From Microbacterium galbinum (lineage in GTDB: Bacteria > Actinomycetota > Actinomycetes > Actinomycetales > Microbacteriaceae): a DNA stretch of 64,000 bases. The notes below the pieces were generated by a model. That model did no database searches. It was not told the DNA's origin and was given only the letters and a program-made list of their open reading frames with translations. Shown here in pieces: positions 1 to 8,949 of this stretch (position 1 is its first letter; each line of letters opens with the position of its first letter). The stretch spans positions 773,630-837,629 of the forward strand of contig NZ_CP078077.1 in NCBI RefSeq assembly GCF_023101185.1. Direction: 5' to 3'. The position numbers and the translations under genes are program-made.

Positions 1-665
1 CCGCCGACCACGACCCTGACCGTCGGCCGGACCGCAGGGTTCCCGCCGATCCTCGCGCTCACGAACCCCGTCAGCGCCAGCGCGAGCAGGACGACGATGA
101 ACGTGATCGGGACGCGCAGGTCGACGGGCGGCAGCAGGATCGCCAGCAACGGGAGCAACCCTCCGATAGTGAACGCAAGAGCCGACGCTCCAGCCGCAGC
201 CCACGGGCTCACCACGTGGTCTTCGGTCATTCCGAGCTCTGCTTCCAGGTGCGCGGTGAGGACGTCGTGGGCGGTCAGCTCTTCCGCGACCTTGCGTGCT
301 GTCTCCGGAGTGAGCCCCTTCGCCTGGTAGATACCGGTGAGCTCTTCGAGCTCCGCAGCGGGATCATCGACCAGCTCCTGGCGTTCTTTCGCGATCAGCG
401 CCCGCTGGCTATCGCTCTGACTGCTGACCGAGACGTACTCGCCCAGCGCCATCGAGACCGCCCCACCGACCAGACCCGCGATACCCGCCGTCAGCAGAGG
501 AGCGAAACCCGTCGTCGCACCGGCGACACCCACGACGAGCGCAGCCACCGAGACGATGCCGTCGTTGGCGCCGAGCACTCCTGCTCGCAACCAGTTCAGC
601 CGCCCGCTCATGTCATCGGCATGCGGCTCGTCGGGGTGGGCACCGACCGGCTCGACGTCGTTCAT
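1..665 (-). CDS. VIT1/CCC1-family transporter, partial (C terminus beyond window)
   Basis: Membrane protein of the vacuolar iron transporter (VIT1/CCC1) family, which in characterised members moves Fe2+ or Mn2+. The visible 221 codons start at ATG 665 and run off the left edge. The start is followed by SGRLNWLRAGVLGANDGIVS, the characteristic first helix of the family, then GGAVSMALGEYVSVSSQSD ending helix 2. A charged cytoplasmic stretch rich in Glu follows (RQELVDDPAAELEELTGIY), the metal-binding region in this family, and then two further hydrophobic segments. Monocistronic as far as visible. The family assignment is firm from these motifs; the substrate metal is inferred. Confidence 0.9.
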   Translation of the reverse strand, partial: MNDVEPVGAHPDEPHADDMSGRLNWLRAGVLGANDGIVSVAALVVGVAGATTGFAPLLTAGIAGLVGGAVSMALGEYVSVSSQSDSQRALIAKERQELVDDPAAELEELTGIYQAKGLTPETARKVAEELTAHDVLTAHLEAELGMTEDHVVSPWAAAGASALAFTIGGLLPLLAILLPPVDLRVPITFIVVLLALALTGFVSARIGGNPAVRPTVRVVVG

Positions 666-755
666 ATCGGTAGCTAAGCAGCGCCAGGGGTGCTCCGCCA
701 GAAGGGGCGAGCGTCGATCGACAGCGACGGGAGCACGACGTTCGACTCCGAACAC

Positions 756-784
756 GGAAAAACCCCCTCACGAGGAGGGGGTTT
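756..784 (-). terminator. Rho-independent terminator after tRNA-Ser
   Basis: On the minus strand an AACCCCCTCC arm pairs with GAGGGGGTT around a short CGTGA loop, followed by a T run (GGGGTTTTTCC). It lies directly downstream of the tRNA. Confidence 0.8.
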
Positions 785-790
785 CCATGG

Positions 791-878
791 CGGTGACGGT
801 GGGATTTGAACCCACGGTAGGGGGTTACCCTACACAACTTTTCGAGAGTTGCACCTTCGGCCGCTCGGACACGTCACC
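791..878 (-). tRNA. tRNA-Ser (anticodon CGA)
   Basis: Read on the minus strand it folds as a class II tRNA. The acceptor stem GGTGACG/CGTCACC is perfect. The anticodon arm is CAACT-CTCGAAA-AGTTG, giving anticodon CGA for codon UCG. A long variable arm (GTAGGGTAACCCCCTAC region) follows, then a T arm with GTGGGTTCAAATCCCAC. The discriminator base is G, as expected for serine tRNAs, and CCA is not encoded. Confidence 0.96.
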
Positions 879-935
879 GCGGACAAGCTTACGACACCGC
901 GCGCTCGCGCGCGAATCGACGACTCGCCAGGGCCC

Positions 936-1982
936 TCACCAGGCCGCGGCGACCTCCGCGTGCGTGCGCAGGATGCCCTCCGTCGATCCGGCCGGGGCGC
1001 GGCCGATGCCGCACTCGGTCGCGACGCCGAACGTCGGAACGTACTTCCGGGCCGCGGCGATACGGCGCTCGGCGCCCTCGGCGCCGTCTTCACGGTGCAC
1101 GAGCCCGAGATACAGCTCGTTCACCGGCAGCAGGTCTGCGAGCGGGGCGAAGTATGCCTCGTCGTCTCGGTCGATCGGCACCGGCAGGTGCAGCCATGTG
1201 AACGCGCGATCGGATGCCTCGGCCACCGCGTTCGCGTACGCCACGAGGTGCGCGGTGTCGGTCGGCTCGAAGAAGTGGTGCTCGCCCGCATCGCCGTAAC
1301 AGAGGTGCACCCCCACCTCGACGTCGGCCGGCACGGCGTCGACGAGCGTCGCCAGCCGCGCGACAAGTCCGGTGAAGACGTCGCCGTCCCACCAGGCATC
1401 CATCAGCGCGCCGTAGCCCGACGCACCCTCGATGATTCCCATCTCGCTCGCGACGTCCCACTGGATCGCGAGGTCGTCGTGCGGGATGGCCTCGGCGATC
1501 TCGTCGAGCTCGCGCAGCATCGCGGCGGTGTAGTAGACCTCGAACGCCTCGCGATCGGCGCCCTGGAAGAACGACGAGATCACGGCGAGCGGCGTCGGCA
1601 GCGCGACCTCGAAGCGTGTGCCCTCGGCGATCACGCCCTCCTCGCGCAGACGGCGGAACACCTCGTACGACTCGATCGCCGCCGACGCATAGCCGAGCGG
1701 AGGGATCGCGATGGTCGACGGGTCCACGCCCTCGGCGAGGCGCAGCCCGCGAGCGTCGATCCCCGCACCGAACGGGATCGGCTCGTCACCCACACGCTCG
1801 ATGCCCTCGGCCTCGCCGAGCACGTCGGGCTGGAACATGATCCAGTGGAACCGCTTGCCGACCTCGCCGTCGGGAATGCGTCGGAGACGATCCCCGAGCA
1901 GCTCCGATGCCGTGCGCATCGTCGTCTCGGCGTCGTCGAAGTTCACACTGCCCACGAGAAGGGCGCCCTGTGGCTGCGTCAT
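936..1982 (-). CDS. MetE/UROD-like superfamily protein
   Basis: 348 aa. The TIM-barrel-like sequence and C-terminal TECGIGRAP resemble the C-terminal catalytic half of cobalamin-independent methionine synthase, where the TECG Cys is a zinc ligand. HLCYGD near residue 225 fits a second ligand region (His and Cys). It is about half the length of full MetE, so it is a stand-alone barrel and not classical MetE; its substrate is unknown. ATG 1982 lies 6 nt after a TACCCT box on the minus strand, suggesting a leaderless transcript. Start choice good; function beyond superfamily uncertain. Confidence 0.7.
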   Translation of the reverse strand: MTQPQGALLVGSVNFDDAETTMRTASELLGDRLRRIPDGEVGKRFHWIMFQPDVLGEAEGIERVGDEPIPFGAGIDARGLRLAEGVDPSTIAIPPLGYASAAIESYEVFRRLREEGVIAEGTRFEVALPTPLAVISSFFQGADREAFEVYYTAAMLRELDEIAEAIPHDDLAIQWDVASEMGIIEGASGYGALMDAWWDGDVFTGLVARLATLVDAVPADVEVGVHLCYGDAGEHHFFEPTDTAHLVAYANAVAEASDRAFTWLHLPVPIDRDDEAYFAPLADLLPVNELYLGLVHREDGAEGAERRIAAARKYVPTFGVATECGIGRAPAGSTEGILRTHAEVAAAW

Positions 1983-2103
1983 GACCTCAGGGTAGCCGCG
2001 GCATCCGACATCGGGCCCGTCCGGTTAAGCACGGTGACGTCCCCGGCGGGCGCCGGACCGCCAAGTTAGGATGGCCTCAGGGAAACCGAAGGAAGGATGC
2101 ACC

Positions 2104-2880
2104 ATGGCATTCATCACCTCCGATGCTCTGGCCGAGACCGGATACGTCGTGCTCGACGACCACGATCAGGCCGCCGACCCCGCCGAATGGCTCGACCTCG
2201 AGTACATCCCCTGGCGGTCCTCCGGCATCACCCGCTTCGCCCCGCTGGCCAGCTACGCCGGAGACCTCGAGTGCAACGGCTTCTGGAACCACACTCCCCC
2301 GCGCACCGACAAGCACGGCGTGTGGGTCGAGCCGCAGGTCGCGCTCGCCCCGACCCTGCAGGCGCGGGCGCTCGCGCCGGGCGCCGCGGTCGGCCGCTGC
2401 CGCGTGATCGAGCTGCAGCCCAACGAATACGCCGACGCGGTCTACAACCTGCACCAGGACGACAACAACCGTCTGAACGACGAGGGCACCGGCTGGGTCG
2501 TTCGCGGGTACTACAACCTCACCGACGACCCCGACTCGATGCTCATCCTGCGCAGCGACCGCTTCGACCCGGCCACCGAGATCCGCCTGCCCCTCGGTGC
2601 GGGCTCGCGCATCATCGTCGACACCCAGCGCTTCTGGCACGCGGTGTGGCACCGAGGAACCGCCCCGCGCTACGCCCTCATCACCTCGTGGACCTCGGGT
2701 CCCGAACTCGACGCCTACATCGCCGCGAACCACGGCGATCCGCACCCCGCGGCCGTCGACCTCGATCCCGCCTTCGTGGATGCCGCGCAGGTCGAACTGC
2801 ACCGCCGCATCGAGGAGCGCCGCCGCGCCTTCGAGGCGCAGGGCATCGTCATGGAACCCCCGACGCCCCTGCACATCTGA
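2104..2880 (+). CDS. Putative 2OG-Fe(II) oxygenase-like protein (unrecognised family)
   Basis: 258 aa from ATG 2104, chosen because GAAGGAAGG lies 7-8 nt upstream; an in-frame ATG at 2071 lacks such a site. I do not recognise a named family. A double-stranded beta-helix oxygenase is suggested by an HxD pair (His117, Asp119 in YNLHQDDNN), a distal His (His179 or His183 in RFWHAVWHRG) and a following Arg (RGTAPRYALITSW, Arg185/Arg189) that could bind 2-oxoglutarate. The acidic first third is unlike known dioxygenases. Single-gene unit, convergent with cydC. Function is inference from motif spacing only. Confidence 0.55.
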   Translation: MAFITSDALAETGYVVLDDHDQAADPAEWLDLEYIPWRSSGITRFAPLASYAGDLECNGFWNHTPPRTDKHGVWVEPQVALAPTLQARALAPGAAVGRCRVIELQPNEYADAVYNLHQDDNNRLNDEGTGWVVRGYYNLTDDPDSMLILRSDRFDPATEIRLPLGAGSRIIVDTQRFWHAVWHRGTAPRYALITSWTSGPELDAYIAANHGDPHPAAVDLDPAFVDAAQVELHRRIEERRRAFEAQGIVMEPPTPLHI

Positions 2881-2935
2881 CGCCCGCACCCGACGGATGC
2901 CCCGCCCCGCAGCATCCGTTCACCCCACCCGTCCT

Positions 2936-2997
2936 CGTGAGGGGTCACGACACGCCCTGACCGACGGGCGCGGTGCGGCGTGTCATGACCCCTCACG
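2936..2997. repeat. Long inverted repeat, GTGAGGGGTCA family (copy 1)
   Basis: Two 21-nt arms (2936-2956 and 2977-2997) match with one mismatch around a 20-nt spacer. The arm begins CGTGAGGGGTCA. It sits between two convergent genes and could act as a bidirectional terminator, but there is no T tract. A second copy with nearly identical arms lies at 52444-52503. Confidence 0.85.
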
Positions 2998-3029
2998 CCT
3001 GACCTCACGCGCACCGCGCGCGCGACCCG

Positions 3030-4742
3030 TCAGACCGTGCGCCCACCCTCGAGCCGCACGACCCGGTCGACCGACCCGGCGGGCGGGGCGATGTGCGAGA
3101 TCAGCAGCACCGACTGCTCCCCCGCGGCACCGAGCAGGTCTCGCAGCAGGGCGTCGGAGGCATCCGGATCGACGCCGGCGGTCGGCTCGTCGAGCACGAG
3201 CACCGGGAATCCCCGCAGCAGCGCGCGCGCCAACGCCAGCCGCTGCGCCTGCCCGCCCGACACGAGCGCACCGCGGTCGCCGACGCGGGCATCGAGTCCT
3301 CCGCGCTCCTGCACCCACTCCGCCAGCCCGACCCGTGCGAGCACGGCGAGCAGTTCGTCGTCGGTCGCGGTGTCACGGGCGAAGAGCAGGTTCTGACGGA
3401 TGTCCTCGTCGAACAGCTGCGGGCTCTGCTCGCACAGCCCGACCACGCTCCGCAGCGCGGGCCCCGCGAGCGACGACGCATCGACATCGCCGACGAGGTA
3501 CGAACCCTCCGCCCGCAGGAAACCCACGAGCACCGCGGCGAGCGAGCTCTTGCCCGCGCCGCTGGGGCCCGCGACGAGCACGCGCTCCCCCGGCTCCAGG
3601 TCGAGAGACACCCCGCGCAGCGCCGGAGCACCGCCGGGCCAGGATGCCGTCACATCACGCAGCCGTAGCGCGGGAACGCCCGTCGGCGCCGCGTCGTCTC
3701 CCGCGTCGGAGCGCAGCTCGTCCGGCATCCGCTCGGGCAGCACGTCGACGATGCGCGCCGCGCTCGACCGCACGCTCCGCCACGATGCCGCGGCGATCGG
3801 CACCGCCCCGAACACCTCGAAGACGACCATCGGCACGAGCACGACGACCGCCAACCAGGGACCGTCGATCGCGCCGGTCGCCAGGCCCGGCGAGGCGGCG
3901 GCGACGGCCCAGACGGATGCCGCGCCCGCAACGGCCGAGACGACACCGGCGGCTGTGGCCTGCGCGAGCGAGGCGCGGGTCACGACGCGGCGGAGCGCGG
4001 CATCCGCTGCCGTCACCCGTCCGCGCGCCTGCGGCTCGGCCCCGTAGGCGAGGAGCACGTCGAGGCTGCCGAAGTAGTCGACGAGTGCGGCCGAGAGGTC
4101 GGCGCGACGATCCGAGACGAGGGCCTCGGCGCGCGAGCCGAACAGCCACCCCATCCCGATCGCGGCGGCGCCCGCGACGATCAGGCAGGCGAGCAGGGTG
4201 AGGGCGGCGATCGGCGAGACGAACGCGATGAACACGACCGCGCCGACGGCCACGAGCCCGGAAACGCCCAGCGGCTGCACGACGCGCAGGGGCAGGTTCT
4301 GCAGGTTCTCGACGTCGTCGACGAGCGCCGAGAGCACCTTGCCGCGGTCGGTGCGGCCGAGTCCCGCGGGCGAGAGCGGGATGAGGCGGCGCACCATGTC
4401 GGCGCGGGTGGTGGCGAGCTGGCGGAGCGCGGCGTCGTGCCCGCTGAGACGCTCGAGGTAACGGGTGACGGCACGCGAGACCGCGAAGAACCGCACCCCG
4501 ACCACCGCGATCGACAGCGGAACGAGCGAGTCGACAATCGAGGCACTGACGATCAGCCAGCCGCTCACGGCGAGCAGGCTCACGGCCGCGGCGGCCGACA
4601 GCATGCCCCAGATCAGACCGGGGGTGAAGCGGCCGAGCGGCGGCTGCGCGAGACGCAGCACCTCGCGGATGCGCGCGGCGCGGCCGGCATTCGGGCGGCC
4701 GGTGTCCGGGCGACTCGTGTCGGGGTGAACGGCGGCGCTCAT
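3030..4742 (-). CDS. cydC: CydC-type ABC exporter subunit (cytochrome bd assembly)
   Basis: 570 aa; one half of the heterodimeric CydDC exporter, which exports glutathione/cysteine or binds haem and is needed for cytochrome bd maturation. It has an N-terminal transmembrane half (residues about 30-300) and a C-terminal ATPase. Visible motifs are Walker A GPSGAGKS, signature VSGGQAQRLALARALL and Walker B VLVLDEPTAG. ATG 4742 overlaps the cydD stop by 4 bp (ATGA), so the two are translationally coupled. A longer upstream reading exists in this frame but lies inside cydD. Last gene of the cydABDC unit. Confidence 0.93.
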   Translation of the reverse strand: MSAAVHPDTSRPDTGRPNAGRAARIREVLRLAQPPLGRFTPGLIWGMLSAAAAVSLLAVSGWLIVSASIVDSLVPLSIAVVGVRFFAVSRAVTRYLERLSGHDAALRQLATTRADMVRRLIPLSPAGLGRTDRGKVLSALVDDVENLQNLPLRVVQPLGVSGLVAVGAVVFIAFVSPIAALTLLACLIVAGAAAIGMGWLFGSRAEALVSDRRADLSAALVDYFGSLDVLLAYGAEPQARGRVTAADAALRRVVTRASLAQATAAGVVSAVAGAASVWAVAAASPGLATGAIDGPWLAVVVLVPMVVFEVFGAVPIAAASWRSVRSSAARIVDVLPERMPDELRSDAGDDAAPTGVPALRLRDVTASWPGGAPALRGVSLDLEPGERVLVAGPSGAGKSSLAAVLVGFLRAEGSYLVGDVDASSLAGPALRSVVGLCEQSPQLFDEDIRQNLLFARDTATDDELLAVLARVGLAEWVQERGGLDARVGDRGALVSGGQAQRLALARALLRGFPVLVLDEPTAGVDPDASDALLRDLLGAAGEQSVLLISHIAPPAGSVDRVVRLEGGRTV

Positions 4743-6403
4743 GCGTGCACCCCCAGTGCGACGACGTGATCGGCGATCTCGCGGGCCGTGCGACGGTGCG
4801 AGACGAGGAGGATCGTGGCCCCGGCATCCGCCCGCTCGCGCAACGACGACCACAGGCGCTGCTCGGTCTCGGAATCGAGGGCGCTCGAGGGCTCGTCGAG
4901 CAGGAGCACCCGACCCGGGTCTCCGGCCTGCCGGTAGAGCGCGCGCGCGACGGCGACGCGCTGCGCCTGTCCGCCCGAGAGACCGTTGCCCTGCACGCCG
5001 AGCTCGAGTTCCGGATCGAGGTCGGCGCACGCCGCGTCGAGCGCGCCGCGCACGCGGGCCTCATCGGGCTCGGCATCACCGAGCGACACGTTCGCGGCGA
5101 TCGTGCCCTGCATCAGACCGGGTGTCTGGCCGGCCCACGCCGTCCAATCCGCCGCCGACAGCTCCCTCACATCCACCCCGCCGAGCGCCGCTCCGCCCTC
5201 GAACGCCACGGCTCCGCGCAGGGCCGCGAGGAGGCTGGTCTTGCCCGACCCGCTCGGCCCCTCGATCAGAGTGATCGCGCCGGGTTCGGCGGCGAACGAC
5301 ACGGGCGGCAGATCGCGCACGCGCAGGCTCTCGACGGTCAGGGCAGCCGGGGCGTCCGTACCCAACTCAGGAAGGATGCCGGAAACCGGCCCCGAAACCT
5401 CCGAATCGGCGCTACTGATCCCGGTTCTTCCTGAGTTGGGTACAGCGCCCGTCCGGTCCCCCGCCTCGTCCAGCACCCCGAAGATGTCCTCGGTCGCGGC
5501 GACCCCCTCGGATGCGGCGTGGAACTGTACCCCGACCTGCCGGATCGGCAGGAACGCCTCGGGCGCCAGCAGCAGCACGAAAAGTCCGATCTCGAGCGAC
5601 AGGTCGCCCGACAGCAACCGGAACCCGACCGCCACCGCGATCAGCGCGACCGCGAGCGAGGCCAACAGCTCCATCGCGAAGCCAGAGAGGAACGAGAACC
5701 GCAGCACCTTCATGGTCTCGCGGCGGTAGTCGTCGGCCGTGGACTCGATGCGGTCGGCGGCGCGGCGCTCGCGACCGAACAGCCGCAGCGTCGAGAGCCC
5801 CTGCACGGTGTCGGCGAAGCGGACCGCGAGCTGCTGCAGCGTCTGCCACTGCTTCTGCTGCACGGTGCGCGTCGCGATGCCGATGAGGATGAGGAACAGC
5901 GGGATCAGCGGCAGGGTGACGGTGGCGATCAGCCCGCTCTCCCAGTCGAACCACCACATGATGGCGAGCAGCACGGGCGTCGCGACCGCGGTCATCACGA
6001 GCTGCGGGATGTACCGCGCGAAGTACGAGTCGAGCGCTTCCAGCCCGTGCCCCGCCGTCACCGCGAGCCCGGCCTGGTTGCGCTGCGCGAGCCACGACGG
6101 CCCGAGCTTCCCGACGGCGCGGATGAGGGCGGCGCGCAGCTGCATGCCGGTCTTCGCCGCGGCCCGCGTGCCCGCGGCATCCGAGGCGGCGATCAGCAGC
6201 CCGCGCAGCAGGGCGGTGCCGAGCAGGGCGAGGAGGGATGCCGAGACGTCACGGCCCGCGATGGCCCCGGTGACGGCATCCGTCAGCAGCCAGGCGAAGA
6301 CGATCACGACCGCCGTCTGGATGACGCCGATCAGCGCGGATGCCGCGAGGAATCCCCTCGCGGCACCCGCGTAACGCAGCAGTCTCGGGTCGACGGGTTT
6401 CAC
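4739..6403 (-). CDS. cydD: CydD-type ABC exporter subunit
   Basis: 554 aa, starting at GTG 6403, which overlaps the cydB stop as GTGA. Six-helix transmembrane half, then an ATPase with GPSGSGKTSLLAAL, signature LSGGQAQRVAVARALY and VLLLDEPSSALDS. Partner of CydC in the cytochrome bd assembly exporter. The linker between the halves (about residues 320-348) is extended by a palindrome read in frame (5358-5443), producing the pseudo-symmetric peptides VPNSGRTG and ILPELGTD. That stretch is poorly suited to fold and looks like an inserted element. Confidence 0.93.
   Translation of the reverse strand: MKPVDPRLLRYAGAARGFLAASALIGVIQTAVVIVFAWLLTDAVTGAIAGRDVSASLLALLGTALLRGLLIAASDAAGTRAAAKTGMQLRAALIRAVGKLGPSWLAQRNQAGLAVTAGHGLEALDSYFARYIPQLVMTAVATPVLLAIMWWFDWESGLIATVTLPLIPLFLILIGIATRTVQQKQWQTLQQLAVRFADTVQGLSTLRLFGRERRAADRIESTADDYRRETMKVLRFSFLSGFAMELLASLAVALIAVAVGFRLLSGDLSLEIGLFVLLLAPEAFLPIRQVGVQFHAASEGVAATEDIFGVLDEAGDRTGAVPNSGRTGISSADSEVSGPVSGILPELGTDAPAALTVESLRVRDLPPVSFAAEPGAITLIEGPSGSGKTSLLAALRGAVAFEGGAALGGVDVRELSAADWTAWAGQTPGLMQGTIAANVSLGDAEPDEARVRGALDAACADLDPELELGVQGNGLSGGQAQRVAVARALYRQAGDPGRVLLLDEPSSALDSETEQRLWSSLRERADAGATILLVSHRRTAREIADHVVALGVHA
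5358..5443. repeat. Inverted repeat carried in frame inside cydD
   Basis: Perfect 17-nt arms GTACCCAACTCAGGAAG (5358-5374) and its complement (5427-5443) enclose 52 nt. It lies in the inter-domain linker of cydD and keeps the reading frame. Arm length and overall size resemble the intergenic inverted repeats elsewhere in the window, but the sequence differs. Confidence 0.85.
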
Positions 6404-7428
6404 GCGTGCGCCGGAGCCCCCTCGATGGACGAGCGCGTGACGCGCTTGCGGAAGACCCAGTACGTCCAGGCCTGATAGGCGATGACGAGCGGGGTGGCGA
6501 TCAGCGCCGTCCAGCTCATGATCTCCAGCGTATATTGCGTGCTCGAGGCGTTCGCGATCGTCAGGCTGTAGGCCGGGTCGATCGTCGAGGGCATCACGTA
6601 CGGGAACAGCGCGGAGAACAGCATGACCACCGCGAACAGCACCGTCAGCATGCCGCCGATGAATGCCCAGCCGTCGCGGCGCACGAGCGAGAATCCGACG
6701 GCGGCGATCAGGCTCACGGCGGCGAGCGCCCCCGCGCCGATCACGAGCCACAGCAGCGGAGCCTCGCGGTTCATCGCGATCAGCACGGTCCACACCACGG
6801 TCGCCGCGGCCGCGAGGATCGTGGGTCCGGCGGCGAGCTTCGCGAGTCGGTGAGCGTCCTCGTGCACGGGGCCGTCGGTCTTGAGGGCGACGAACAGCAC
6901 GCCGTGCAGGAAGAACAGCAGCAGCGTGGTCACGCCGACCATCAGCGCGTACGGGTTCAGCAGCGAGAAGAAGCCGCCCACGAAGATGTGGTTCTCGTCG
7001 AGCGCGACGCCCTGCACGATGTTGCCGAACGCGACGCCCCAGAGCAGGGCCGGCACGACCGAGCCGATCACGATCATCCGGTCGAAGCCCTGCTTCCACT
7101 TCTTGCTCTCGCGCTGGTGGCGGTACTCGAACGAGACGCCGCGCAGGATCAACGCGAGCAGGATGAGCAGCAGCGGCAGGTAGAACCCGCTGAACAGCGT
7201 CGCGTACCACTCGGGGAACGACGCGAAGAGTATGGCCCCGGCGACGATCACCCAGGTCTCGTTGAGGTCCCAGACCGGGCCGATGGTGTTGATGACCTGA
7301 CGGCGCGAGACGTCGTCCTTGCCGAGGAAGGGCAGCGACATGCCGACGCCGAAGTCGAAGCCGTCGAGCACGAAGTAGCCGACGAAGAAGAAGGCGACGA
7401 TGAAGAACCAGAGCGTTGCGAGATCCAT
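6400..7428 (-). CDS. cydB: Cytochrome bd quinol oxidase subunit II
   Basis: 342 aa from ATG 7428, with GGAAGGAACACC just upstream. The N terminus MDLATLWFFIVAFFFVGYFVLDGFDFGVG is diagnostic of CydB, including the YFVLDGFDFGVG helix. Eight to nine hydrophobic segments. It partners CydA to reduce O2 to water with electrons from quinol. It lies 14 nt after cydA and overlaps cydD, so all four genes form one operon. Confidence 0.96.
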   Translation of the reverse strand: MDLATLWFFIVAFFFVGYFVLDGFDFGVGMSLPFLGKDDVSRRQVINTIGPVWDLNETWVIVAGAILFASFPEWYATLFSGFYLPLLLILLALILRGVSFEYRHQRESKKWKQGFDRMIVIGSVVPALLWGVAFGNIVQGVALDENHIFVGGFFSLLNPYALMVGVTTLLLFFLHGVLFVALKTDGPVHEDAHRLAKLAAGPTILAAAATVVWTVLIAMNREAPLLWLVIGAGALAAVSLIAAVGFSLVRRDGWAFIGGMLTVLFAVVMLFSALFPYVMPSTIDPAYSLTIANASSTQYTLEIMSWTALIATPLVIAYQAWTYWVFRKRVTRSSIEGAPAHA

Positions 7429-7442
7429 GGTGTTCCTTCCTC

Positions 7443-8858
7443 TCAGTACACGACCGACGGCAGCTGGGCCGTCTCCTCGTGGGGTTCTTCGGTGGTGTCG
7501 GGCCCCTTCTGAGCGGCCCGGATGATGAGGCGGATCTCGACGACCGCCAGCGAGGCGTAGATCGCGGTGAAGGCGATGAGCGAGATGAGCACCTCGAGTC
7601 CGCTCACGCCCGGCGAGACGCCGTCCTGCGTGGTCATGAGCCCGAACACGATCCAGGGTTGGCGCCCCATCTCGGTGAAGACCCAGCCCATGATGTTGGC
7701 GGCGAGGGCGAGCGGGAACGACCAGATCGCGATCTTCCACATCCACGGCGCGGGCTCGCGCTTGGCGTTCTTGCGGGTGATCCAGAGGCCGACGAGCGCG
7801 ACGAGGGCGGCGGCGATGCCGAGGCCGATCATCCAGCGGAACGCCCAGTAGGTGACCCAGAGGATCGGGGCGAAGTCGGTGATGCCGGTGTCGGCGAACG
7901 TCGTCAGGTACTCGGCGTTCAGGTCGTTGATGCCGTGCACGCACGCGTCGAAGGAGTGCGTCGACAGCAGCGACAGCAGGTACGGCACGCGGATCGAGAA
8001 CAGCTCCGAGCTGCCGTCGGGTGTGCCGAGCGTGAAGATGCTGAACGAGGCGTCGTAGCCGCAGACGGTGTTGAACGTCGCCTCCGCCGCCGCCATCTTC
8101 ATGGGTTGCGCCGCGTACATCGCGAGGCCGAGCTGGTCACCGGTGAGCACGACGCCGGCGGTCGAGACGATCATCGCCCAGAGGCCGAACTTCAGCGAGA
8201 TGCGCATGGTGTCGAAGTGCTGGCGACGGGCGAGGTGCCAGGCCGAGACCGAGATGACGACACCGGCGGCGAACATGAGAGCGCCGAAGATCGTGTGCGG
8301 GAAGGCCGCGAGCGCGACGGGGTTGGTCAGCAGCGCCCAGAAGTCGGTGAGCTCGGCGCGGTTCGTCTCGGGGTTGTAGACGTAGCCGACCGGGTTCTGC
8401 ATGAAGGCGTTGGCGGCGATGATGAAGTACGCCGAGAGGATGCTGCCGATCGAGACGCACCAGATGGTCGCGAGGTGCAGTTTCTGCGGGAGCTTGTCCC
8501 ACCCGAAGATCCAGAGGCCGATGAACGTCGCCTCGAAGAAGAAGGCGAGCAGGCCCTCGAAGGCGAGCGGTGCGCCGAAGACGTCGCCGACGAAGCGGGA
8601 GTAGTCCGACCAGTTCATGCCGAACTGGAACTCCTGCACGATGCCGGTGACGACGCCCATGGCGAAGTTGATGAGGAAGATCTTGCCGAAGAAGCGCGTG
8701 AGGTGCAGGTACTGCACCTTGCCGGTGCGCACCCATGCGGTCTGGAAGATCGCCGCCACCAGCGCCATGCCGATCGTGAGCGGCACGAACAGGTAGTGGT
8801 AGACGGTCGTCAATCCGAACTGCCATCGTGACAGGACCAGGGGGTCGAGCCATTCCAT
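7443..8858 (-). CDS. cydA: Cytochrome bd quinol oxidase subunit I
   Basis: 471 aa; carries the three haems. His21 in VYHYLFVPLTIG matches the N-terminal haem b595 ligand, and GRQPWIVFGLMTT near residue 390 is the conserved quinol-site motif. The length fits the short-Q-loop class typical of Gram-positive bacteria. ATG 8858 is preceded by GAGGAGTGCTCC, a good ribosome-binding site. First structural gene of cydABDC; the regulator gene ends 91 nt upstream on the same strand. Confidence 0.97.
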   Translation of the reverse strand: MEWLDPLVLSRWQFGLTTVYHYLFVPLTIGMALVAAIFQTAWVRTGKVQYLHLTRFFGKIFLINFAMGVVTGIVQEFQFGMNWSDYSRFVGDVFGAPLAFEGLLAFFFEATFIGLWIFGWDKLPQKLHLATIWCVSIGSILSAYFIIAANAFMQNPVGYVYNPETNRAELTDFWALLTNPVALAAFPHTIFGALMFAAGVVISVSAWHLARRQHFDTMRISLKFGLWAMIVSTAGVVLTGDQLGLAMYAAQPMKMAAAEATFNTVCGYDASFSIFTLGTPDGSSELFSIRVPYLLSLLSTHSFDACVHGINDLNAEYLTTFADTGITDFAPILWVTYWAFRWMIGLGIAAALVALVGLWITRKNAKREPAPWMWKIAIWSFPLALAANIMGWVFTEMGRQPWIVFGLMTTQDGVSPGVSGLEVLISLIAFTAIYASLAVVEIRLIIRAAQKGPDTTEEPHEETAQLPSVVY

Positions 8859-8949
8859 GGAGCACTCCTCTTTCTCAGCCTGCTGCCACGCTAACGACGG
8901 GCCTGCCGCCCTGGTGGGGCTGCGGGCCGTGAATAAAACGGATGCTCGC

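Noticed and set aside
2936..2997. Ordinary intrinsic terminator
   Set aside because: No T tract, and a close copy lies between same-strand genes, so a plain terminator does not explain the family; a terminator role at this site remains possible.
3030..5030. CydC starting at 5030 (666 residues)
   Set aside because: The extra N terminus is an Arg/Gly-rich shadow of cydD. ATG 4742 overlaps the cydD stop and gives a normal length.
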